Part shown: in pieces, positions 55,730 to 64,000 of the stretch | Numbering within the stretch: the first letter of the stretch is position 1 | Layout of the letters: each line of letters starts with the position of its first letter | Assembly: GCA_963921825.1 (NCBI GenBank) | Contig: OY997593.1 | Location: 67,378,039 to 67,442,038 of the forward strand | Length of the DNA: 64,000 nt | From: Erodium maritimum | Taxonomy: Eukaryota; Streptophyta; Magnoliopsida; Geraniales; Geraniaceae | Direction: 5' to 3' | Made by a program: the position numbers and the translations under genes | Notes under the pieces: model-generated | What the model saw: the letters and a program-made list of their open reading frames with translations, nothing else | Database searches by the model: none | Told to the model about the DNA's origin: nothing

Positions 55730-58281
55730 AAGTAAAAATAAGACATAGACGCTACTCTCAGCTAGGATTAGGGTTTTGCGATTTCTCTTTGGCAATCAAT
55801 GGCAACATCGGTGGTCAGATTGTCTAGCGAGTCCGGTGACGCTTCGGAGTGGTTCCGGGAGCCGAGCACGGAGGTGATCAAGGATCACACGGCGAAAGTG
55901 GTGACGGAGAAAGAAGGGCCACGTTCGCAGGGTGTGGCGACTGGATATACGTCAGAGGACGGGACAAGCTCCGGTCTTCCGGTGACGTCGGTGTAGGGGG
56001 CCTCGATCACGCTGACAGAGCCGCTGTCACCGCGTAAGGAGGGATCCTCCTCGATGAGGTTCTCGGCCCAGAGGACAGGGGAGGACAGCCGAGTAGATGG
56101 GGGTTGGTTTCACTCAACGGCGAATCGAGTGCGGCGTATGTCGGTGAGGGGCCCGCATCCGAGACGTGTTGGGGGCTCGGGAACCCCGTTGGAGATGGGG
56201 GAGGGGTTCGAGTCGACGTCCGTCCCGCAGGTGCAGGCGGCCGGAGAGGCGGTCGCTCTAGGAGGGGATGGCTCGCTCCCCATTGTGGTGTCCTCGGACA
56301 GGGTGGTGACGCCGGAGGAGTCGCGCGGCGGCGCAGGCGTGGAGAAGAAGCAAGGGGAAATGTATTGCACGAGAGGAGGATAGGGTTTCTGAGGCTGGGC
56401 TGGGCCAGGAGCGCGAGGGATGGGGCCAGGAGCGAGGCCTTCTCCCGGATGCCAGACGGGCCGAGAGAGGGGCTTCGGGCTGGGCTCCTCGTGCGGGCGT
56501 TGGACAGGGTTGGAGAGAGCAATTGGGCCACCCGGGTTGGACCAAGGGTGGGCCGGGGGACGTGGACACCATGGCGGCCCATTATGGGTCGGGTGCGGAG
56601 CGGACTCGGGGCGGGCAGCAGCTGGTCGGAGCGGATGGAAGTCCGGGTGATCTGGCCGGGTCAAAGCGGATCCGTACTCCTCACCCGTGGATCGATCCGA
56701 TTGGGCCGGAGCTGGAGCCGGGTCGGTCGGGAGGCTCGACTTGGTTGAGGCCGAGGGCTGGTCTTGACCCGATAGTGAACCAGTCTCGGGCGGGTCGAGA
56801 AACCCTAGGGACAGGGTTTCAAGTGGGGGATCTTAGATCCAAGATGTCATCAATGTGCATAAAAGAGATGGTGATCCCGATGTTGGATACTATCAAGGTT
56901 GGGGCACAGTCACAATTCGCGCTGGCCGCTAAGGTGCTTACATCGAAGAAATTTTTCTAGAAGTCCTTGGTGGCCCGAATGGAGGATCTGTGGGGGATGA
57001 ATGTAGAAGCGAAACCTTTAGAATGGGGCTTGGTGGCTTTCTTTTTCAAGTCGGCTAGGGAGAGGGCGAGAGTTCTAGCAGGGGAACCGTGAGCTTTTTG
57101 GGACTCGCAAGTGCTATTCACAGACCTTCGGGCCCATATGCACGCAGGGGACCTGAGCTTCCATCACTTCTCGGTATGGGCTAGAGTGTCTAACCTCTCG
57201 GTGGGAGCATGGAACAAGGAGGTGGGATTTCGAGTGGGGAATGCTCTGGGAATCTGTCAAGCGGTGGATGAAGACAATTCAGGACTATGCTAGGGGGATT
57301 TCATGAAGATCCGGATTCAGGCTGACATTCGAATTCCCCTTCAGAGTCAAATTTGGTTCCGACTATCGGAATCACAGGTACGTACGCTTCTTCAGGTGTC
57401 TTATGAACATCTACCGGATCACTGTTTTGGTTGTAGTTGTGTGGGCCATCTGTTTCCGGTGTGCCCTATATCAGGAGGAGTGAGAGGTCCATCCCTGAGA
57501 GCTCCAACGTATCCGAGGTCAGCATTAGAGAAGGCCAAGCACGGCAAGGCGATCCCAGGGACCAACTGGGCGTATCTAGAAGGGGGGAGTAGGGGAGGAG
57601 CTTGAGTTCCGAGGCCGCCAACACCCCGGCAGGAACAGGAGAAGGAGAGGTCCAAGACCTATGAGACTTGGACCGAGGAGATTCCATCTGCATGGCTGGC
57701 AAAGAAGGACGCTCTATCTTTGTCTGGGAAGAAATGCATGGAGCGGGAAGAGGAGCCAGAAGAATTGGAAGGGTCGACGGCGTTAGATGGGGCGTCATAT
57801 GTAGCAACAGCGGGGGGCCACAAGCACCCCTGCCTCTAGGAATGAGTCTCTGGAATCCCAGGGAGGGGTTGGTCGGCTGTACCATCTTCATGGCTACTCG
57901 ATGGCGTTGGTTCCATCAACACTCAACGAGACTCTCCCCTACCAGTCCGGGGTCAGTAATCCTGCGTTCAGGAGCCCTACACGTATCACTCAAGGGAGGA
58001 CGACACACGCTGACTTGCCGGGGGAGACGTCGGTCCACCACTATTAACTTATCACTTGTTCTGCTCGATCAGTGCCATTTGGTTGGAGCATGCTATATCG
58101 GTGTCTTCGGATGCTACCGCAGATTTCCCCCTTCGACCACCCCTATGTCCAGAGCAACATTTACTTTTCTGTTATCGTATTACATAATAAATTTGGTTTC
58201 TTGGTTGTATGATGAGCACAACAATGGGATCATCGCTCTACTTTATTTTACTTAATAATATTATCATGCCTTCTCAAAAAA
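55730..58281 (+). mobile_element. LINE with degraded ORF1 (DUF4283 and zinc knuckle) and no ORF2
   Basis: A leader with TTAGGGTTTTGCG precedes ATG at 55799 (MATSVVRLSSESGDASEW). The N-terminal GC-rich part is frame-shifted. From about 56840 the DUF4283 region reads SSMCIKEMV, FALAAKVLTSKKFF, MEDLWGMNVEAKPLEW, FFFKSARERARVLAGE and FSVWARVSNLSVG, with two in-frame stops. The CCHC knuckle CFGCSCVGHLFPVC lies near 57425-57470. Low-complexity sequence and a 3' UTR end at CCTTCTCAAAAAAAA (58281). No endonuclease or RT lies between. Confidence 0.7.
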
Positions 58282-59106
58282 AATGCTCTCAAAATCCACA
58301 AGAGTGCATTCGGTGTAATAAATTCAGACTACGATAAGACAAGTACAAAACGAGTCTTTCTGATGAAAGAATAAATTGCGATGTTCGATGTTCTAGTCAT
58401 TCACTTGAATTTAACTTCCTCGTTTGACATAATAAGAGCTCGACATTCTTCTAGAATCTAACCACCCGGAATAAAGGGAAACATTCTCGAGAACTAGTGC
58501 CACAATACATTCTCGAGAACTCGGTGTGACCCATACGGACCACCCACTGCAGGGCCTCCCAAGTCAACGTATCCTCCACAAACTCCGCCCAGGGACCCCT
58601 AGAATAAGGTTGTTTCACTCGTCCAAAAAAATTCCATGATCATCCCTGTAAAAGATTCTCCGGGCCATTTGGTCCGTATCCCCGAACACTTCATCATTCA
58701 CATTAACCGTAATTCAACTGGAGGCCGTGGGGAACCAGCGGACCTCCCTAGACTGGATCCTCATTTGACTCTGACCAACTGATTTGGTATGTGCCAAACA
58801 CCGACTACTAATGTGAGGACAGTTGGGTTTGGTCCCATACAAGCCCATTTTGTGCCTTCAATATCTGCCAGACCCTCATGGCCATTCGGGACTTAGGCGC
58901 CATGATCGGATGAGGCATGACCAAGGGTCACCAGTCCATGAAACTGGACTCCGATAGGATCGATATATCTGTATGGCACTCTTCCAGACCTTCCGGGAAA
59001 AAGGTTAGTGAAGTAAAAGGTATGAGGCCGATTCCTGGCCCATCCTACAAATGGGGCAATCAGTCGGAATAGGGAGAATTTTTTTTTTCCTGAAATTTAC
59101 CGCCAC
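58282..59106 (-). pseudogene. LINE ORF2 3' relic, unit 5 left
   Basis: Begins with GCTCTCAAAATCCACAAGAG, matching 61012 onward. On the minus strand a zf-RVT region (RLIAPFVGWAR) and a following RNase H-like region are still traceable but broken. It is homologous to 61012-61840 and connects at 59107 to the F-box 3' flank, as at 52790. Confidence 0.55.
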
Positions 59107-59443
59107 CTATGCAAGAGGCATTGTAACGAGCCGCCTGCGTTGACCCTGCTAGCCCCATTGCAGGTGCTCTAATACTCATTTTTGGCATATGGAATAATTT
59201 TGGAGAAAAAAGTTCTCCGAACAGAACAAAGGAACTTTTGGAAAATTGAACAGAAAAACTAAAGGTTAGCTCTGATACCACGAAAATGTAAGAGGAACTG
59301 GTATATTGATTTGATGATTTTAGCTTACACTGATGACTGCATATACACTTGTGAAAAGAGGATAGGGTGTGTGGGATATTTGTGAGTTACTGAGCTATTG
59401 TCAAACAAGGCTACAAACCATTCTTAAATTATTAGTCGCTCAA

Positions 59444-60666
59444 TTAAGCTGAAAACATGTTTTCTGAGATTAGTTCTCCAATTTTATTTCCTTCTTCACT
59501 GTCACTAAAAGCAGCTTCATTCTCTAATTCGTCTTCAGAATCTAGTTGCTGATTGAGTTCTGCGTGCAGGTTTTCGAACTACAGGAGGACGAGATCATCC
59601 TTCGCTATGGCTTTGAATCCCACCGATTTATAGAAATTCAAGGATTTATATTTGGTTTCTTTCGCTATGGCTTTAGCTTTTGAGGCCTTCTTAGAAGGAA
59701 TCTTCTTTCAAAGGCAGCATGTCATCCGGTATGAACCAAATCGGTCGGGACGAAAGATTAAATCTATATCTCGGAGGAATTCCCCTCACTGGCGTAATGT
59801 ACACTTCGTCTCTCTTCAGCAATCGGATAGGAAATTTCTGTTCCATCACATGGACCGGCAAATACACCTTGGTCACCCAAACTTTTCATGGCAGTCCAAC
59901 TCGACAAGGTCAGATCGAGCTTAAATAACCTAGACTCTCCGGAAATAGGCCTTCCAAGAATCACAAGACCATTACTGCACAAATAATCATTCCTGAACCG
60001 AACATCATAGTAGTTCGGAAACGAAACACAACATATCCTCAATTTCGGACAAGAAACAATATCATCACAGACCAACATTTCTCTATGACTGATCACATAC
60101 AACTTTCCGTGGCTGAAAGCGATATCTTTGTAATAAAGAAAATGATCAAAAGAAACCATCTTGTGCCATTCTTTGTCACCAACCTTGCAATACGCCAATC
60201 TACTATTTCCATAAAGCGCTACGGCTTTGAAATCATGAGAAGATGGGTTACCAGATATGGCGATCTTGTCGAGCCAGTACTCCGTATCATAATCATATTT
60301 GGTGGCATCAGGGAATGTATCTTTAGACGGGAGTGGAACAATAATCTTGGAGATTGGATTCACAACGTTTATAAGTCTCTTCCGCTGCAAGGCAATGACC
60401 CAACGGTTGTGAGATCCTAAGAAAGCGTTGGTGGAACCACCTGGGATATTAACGTGGTACACCCTCCCGTCCAGTGGATGGGCGACTACACAGACTGGCC
60501 CGTGTTTATATGGCCAAAGTAGCCACGGTGGTTGCGACAATCCTGCCGAGGAAGATCGCCAGTGCGTACAGACACAACTAAACCTAAACTTGTCAGCGTA
60601 ATAGACAAAGCGTTGATGGATCATCACCAATATATCACCAGGAAGCTCACTCCATTCATCACCCAT
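59444..60666 (-). pseudogene. F-box/DUF295 copy 5, recently disabled
   Basis: The first 300 codons (59764-60666) match copy 4 closely, with F-box LPGDILVMIHQRF and intact DUF295 motifs. A 2-base loss after SVHYASE shifts the frame and ends it in GNSSEI. Downstream the original frame resumes (RYRFNLSSRPIWFIPDDM), a further small loss follows MLPL, and a TAG stands where copy 4 has Gln in LVLLQFENL (near 59581). The end is ENMFSA and a stop. A truncated 300-residue protein could still be made; loss of function is inferred. Confidence 0.85.
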
Positions 60667-61009
60667 AATTAATTACCACTTTCTTATGATTTCACTACGA
60701 TGACAAAAATCAAATATAGTGTTGTAACAGATTAAACACAAGAACAAATAAAGGTAAAGAATAACAATGATTCATGAACGATATGTTAATTGTGTTGTAC
60801 ATAAAAAAGATGTTGTATTAACTATATACCTTCTGCTATGAAGATCGTCAGGAAGAGGAATTAAGCTAGGGTTGGAGGACATGTAATATTTCATAAGATC
60901 AGAGGCATTTAAGTAACATTGGGGAATCCAACTTGACGAGGTCAACATTCAGACTCAAACCTAATTGAAATTCAATTTTCTGAAACATTTAGATATATGA
61001 CTTTATTTA
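60667..61009 (-). promoter_or_regulatory. copy 5 upstream flank
   Basis: Matches the copy 4 upstream region up to the leader (TTCTGCTATGAAGATCG near 60832), but the TATA-bearing block GAATATAAGG and GTGAAGAAGTAA is missing between 60860 and 60880, so the promoter appears partly deleted. Confidence 0.4.
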
Positions 61010-61919
61010 AGCGCTCTCAAAATACACGAGAGTACCATTGGTGTAATAAATTCAGATCACGATAAGACAGACACATCGGTGTTCGTTATTCTAGCCATTT
61101 ACTCGAATTAAATATTCTCGATAGATATAATTAGGGCTCGGCATTCTTCTACAATCTAACCCATCAGGGTATAAGGGGAACATTCTCAAGAACTAGGGCA
61201 ACAATATATTGGGTGTCGCTCCGGAAGATGACTCGGTGCAACCCGTAAAAACCATCCATTGGAGGGCCTCCAAATTCGACGAATCCTCCACAAACTCCGT
61301 CTTGGGAACCCTAGAATAAGGTCGTTGCACCCTTCCACATAAATTTCATGATCATCCGTGCAAAACATACTCCATGCCATTTGGTCTTTATCCCCGAACG
61401 CTTCACCATCCATATTATTTGTAGTCCAACTGGAGGCCGGGGGAACCAATGGACCTCCCTAGACTGGACCCTCGTTTGACTCTGCCCAACTGATTTCGTA
61501 TGTGCCAAACGCTGGTTGCGGATGTGGCTCCGACCATAACAACAACGGATAACGAGGACAGTTAGTTTTGGTCCCATACAAGACCATTCTATGCCTTTCA
61601 TATTTTCCAAACCCTCATTGTCATCCGGGACTTAGGCTCCATGTCTTGATGGGGTATGACCAATAGCCACCAGTCCATGAAACTGGACTCTGGTGAAATC
61701 GATATGCTTGTATGAGCTCTCCTTCAGACTTCCCAAATAAAAATGGTAGTGAAGTAAAAGGCAGAAGGTCAAATTTTGTCCCGTCCTACAAATGGGGCAA
61801 TCAACCGAAATAAGGAGAAATTTTTTCCAAAGACTTTCCGCCACCTATAAGGTTCCCAATAGAATCCTCCACTGAAAAACCTTGATCTTAGGTTGGATTT
61901 CAAGATCCATAACACCCCC

Positions 61920-61951
<32 letters not shown>

Positions 61952-62200
61952 TCCCTTCCCCATAAGGGTGCTCATCGACCATTCATACATTGTAGTTCCT
62001 TAGTTCCTTTTATCCCTCCTGGCATAAGTAGGTGCCATGTATGTTACGTGTCTAGTACTGTGTGTCCCACAGGCCCTTACTGGGGAAGGAGCACCTGCAT
62101 CACCTCAATGACCATCTCGTGGGAAAAAATCAAGAACCTATACACCGTCCGATTTCTCATAGTACTTAGGGATACACAGACCGTTTCCCTAAGTTATCAG
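61010..62200 (-). pseudogene. LINE ORF2 3' relic, unit 5 right
   Basis: Minus-strand frames 61632-61844 and 61186-61610 carry a zf-RVT stretch (RLIAPFVGRDKI, SSFMDWWLLVIPHQD) and an RNase H-like region (LQLDYKWYGEAFGDKDQMAW). Frames are broken. It contains a 23-base C-run and a CA repeat at 61914-61950, and continues to about 62200 as homologue of 39330-39580. Confidence 0.6.
61914..61950. repeat. poly-C and CA microsatellite
   Basis: An uninterrupted C-run (61914-61936) followed by a seven-unit AC repeat (61937-61950). The length is likely variable. Confidence 0.9.
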
Positions 62201-62242
62201 TTAGTAATGAAGCATTCCAACATGAAAATAGACCATTCCAAC

Positions 62243-62470
62243 ATGAAAACTTTTAGGTTGAGAAAATTTCATACTGGTATTGGGAATAATGAATCCTAGG
62301 TTGAGGAATTTTCATCCCAGCACTGGGAAATAACGAATCCTAGGTTGTGGAAATTTCATCCCAATACTGAGAATACGAATCTCGAGTTGAAATTTCAACT
62401 CCTAGCTTGGTGGAGACGAAGAAAGATACTGGGAATACGAATCCCGGGTTGAAATTTCAACCCCTTGCTT
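62243..62470. repeat. degenerate 42-62-bp repeats
   Basis: GAATCCTAGGTTG-type starts lie at 62291, 62335, 62377 and 62439, each followed by GGAAATTTCATCCC or TTGAAATTTCAACC and TACTGGGAATA. Non-coding. Confidence 0.7.
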
Positions 62471-62555
62471 GGTGTAGAAGAAGAAGGTATAGGTTGAAGC
62501 TTGGAGCTTGGAGTGTAAGTGTAAGTCGAGCTTAAAGCTTGGAACGTAGGTATAG

Positions 62556-62693
62556 GAAGAAGAAGAAGAAGAAGAAGGAGGAGGAGGAGGAGGAGGAGGA
62601 GGAGGAGGAGGAGGAGAAGAAGAAGAAGAAGAAGAAGAAGAAGAAGAAGAAGAAGAAGAAGAAGAAGAAGAAGAAGAAGAAGAAGAAGAAGAA
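62556..62693. repeat. GAA/GGA microsatellite
   Basis: About 138 bp of (GAA)n with an inner (GGA)n block at about 62578-62615. The long Leu-rich minus-strand frame here is only this repeat translated. Confidence 0.95.
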
Positions 62694-63050
62694 TTTTTGT
62701 TCTCTTTAATTCAAGATAAAGATGTAAATTCACAAATGAGGCACATGGACCAAAAGCACTGAAAGAATAGGACCAAATCGTAAATTATCCCATTTCTGAG
62801 ACTCTAATATCAATTATACGCGAAATTAATCATATTATCTTCCAATAAAAATGTGGACGTTGGAAAGCTAATTAATATTATAAAAATAATTATGATCCCC
62901 AATTAAAAGATATGATTCTCATTCTCTGTGCACTCACGAACCCTCAGGGTTACAAACTGAACCCTAAGGGTTGATATCTCATTTTCTAGCCGCCCCCACC
63001 TCTTCGATCACCCATTTCCATGACTTTCGAGCATCATCGTCCTCCCTAGG
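62694..63050. other. AT-rich stretch, nothing recognised
   Basis: No frame, repeat or element boundary that I can support. Confidence 0.35.
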
Positions 63051-64000
63051 TCTAAAGACCTAAAAATTTGATTTGTCTAATTGTGATGGTTTTAAAACGA
63101 AGAGGTTGGAAGCGAAGCGAAAAATTTAATAGAGTGCAAACAAAAATAATAAAAAAAACAGAAAAAAAAGAAGAGAAAAGAAATTCAATTTCAAAAAAAA
63201 GGGAAGCAAACTGGGCTGGTGTTGGTTTGGACTTACTTGCTGGACCGGACGCAAGCCCATGCGCGTAGAAGTTGGGCCCAAGCCCACACGGAGACACCCA
63301 AACCCTAGTGATACTGCTCCTCTTCTTCTTCGATGAGTACACACGGACTCCCAGACAACGGCCGCTCCTCTCCCTCTAGCCTCTCTCCCCCGTTCTCCCT
63401 CTCAGCGACGTCGGAGACGAAAATCCAACACCGGAGCCTTCCCTTCCATCCTCGCCTCCCTCTCGCACCTCAAAACCCCCACCCCCACCTCTCTCTACCT
63501 TGCGAATCAGACACCGGCGACGCCTCCCCACGTTCGAATCGAACCTCGCCAGAGCTTTCCCTCGTTCCTCTCCTGTGTATACTTCCACAGACGACCTCCC
63601 TTGTACCCAGAAGCCTCCTCGCCTTCGTTTCGTCCTCCTCGACTCAGATCTACCCAGCGCCGCCATAACCGAGCCTCGCCGTGCCTATTTCAGGCGAGAA
63701 CGTCAACGGCGATCTTTTCCATTGGCTCGTTCTTCTTTCCCTTCTCTTCTTCTCTGAGTTTCGAGCAAGGGCAAGCTCGTTTGGTGTCGAGCTTGGCCAA
63801 GGGGAGCTCGCCGGAGCTCATCGCTTCAGATCTGAGATCTCCATCTCCGGCGACGCTCTCTCAGGCCAGATCTGGACGGAACCGCACCGGACCTCACGTC
63901 AACGACGTTCCCTCGTCGTCCCGAGCATCCTGACGTCTTTCCCCGTCGTCTACGACCTCCCCAGCCTCGCCGCCGCCGTAACCGGACTAGTACCGGAACC
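63051..64000 (+). other. GC-rich leader-like stretch, possible LTR start, cut by the window edge
   Basis: TCTAAAGACCTAAAAATTTG near 63051 resembles the A-family LTR start (TGTGAAGACC), and the layout that follows (AGAGGTTGGAAGCG, an A-rich tract, a GGGCTGG tract, then CCCAAACCCTAGTG and CT-rich sequence) parallels the A LTR. Three overlapping frames (63333-63668, 63500-63757, 63601-63933) are Ser-, Pro- and Arg-rich and resemble no family. It could equally be the 5' end of an ordinary gene. Confidence 0.3.

Noticed and set aside
56007..56748. Long GC-rich frames on both strands around 56-57 kb
   Set aside because: High GC content lowers stop frequency; the sequence is the low-complexity N-terminal part of a LINE ORF1 relic.
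62395..62733. 112-codon minus-strand frame rich in Leu
   Set aside because: It is the translation of a GAA/GGA microsatellite.

Overview
The window is plant nuclear DNA, almost certainly from a eudicot angiosperm; I could not name the species. The reasons are Ty1/Copia and Ty3/Gypsy retrotransposons primed by initiator tRNA-Met, plant L1-type LINEs with DUF4283 or RRM ORF1 proteins, MULE-like foldback elements, gene leaders with the AAACCCTA motif, and a tandem family of F-box/DUF295 genes. I saw no bacterial genes, rRNA, tRNA or CRISPR array. Coding space is small. Two F-box/DUF295 genes look intact, three sister copies are pseudogenes, and nearly everything else is transposon.

Left third (1-22453). 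A possible gene first exon lies at about 303-520. Next is a triple nest: a foldback MITE (723-3380) carries a MULE-like element full of 288-bp tandem repeats (741-2552) and a LINE 3' end (2571-2897). LINE relics follow (3662-4600, about 4900-5150), then an ORF1-only LINE with an RRM domain (5544-7525). A LINE endonuclease relic is split (7610-7947 and 19625-20095) by a Gypsy element here called A (7948-19624, minus strand, TSD ATCTC). Inside A sit a second Gypsy, B (LTR 12411-15477, internal region 8668-12410), and a 479-bp MITE (16286-16764, 9-bp TSD). 20096-22453 is largely unexplained.

Middle (22454-36605). A second A-family element, A' (22454-35499, TSD CACAC), is split by a full-length Copia (23772-32236, TSD GTTAT). 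The two 1689-bp Copia LTRs look identical although its coding region is badly broken. A LINE RNase H fragment follows.

Right part (36772-62200) is the F-box/DUF295 cluster, all on the minus strand: copy 1 (36772-37800, intact, short tail), copy 2 (42797-43488, 5'-truncated), copy 3 (44884-46103, frameshifted), copy 4 (53095-54336, intact, 413 aa) and copy 5 (59444-60666, frameshifts plus a stop). Several copies share flanking LINE ORF2 relics, so the cluster grew by duplication of a unit that already held a LINE. Later insertions split the units: a Copia RT/RNase H fragment (41145-42657), two LINE-like retroposons, a Gypsy B' with a 3.3-kb LTR (46396-51524), a hAT-like element (54765-55707) and a LINE ORF1 relic (55730-58281). 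The right edge holds simple repeats and a GC-rich stretch that may begin another LTR.

The F-box proteins would act as substrate receptors of SCF ubiquitin ligases. The rest is a layered record of retrotransposition, internal deletion and nested insertion. All element classes are inferred from motifs read by eye; no database search was possible.
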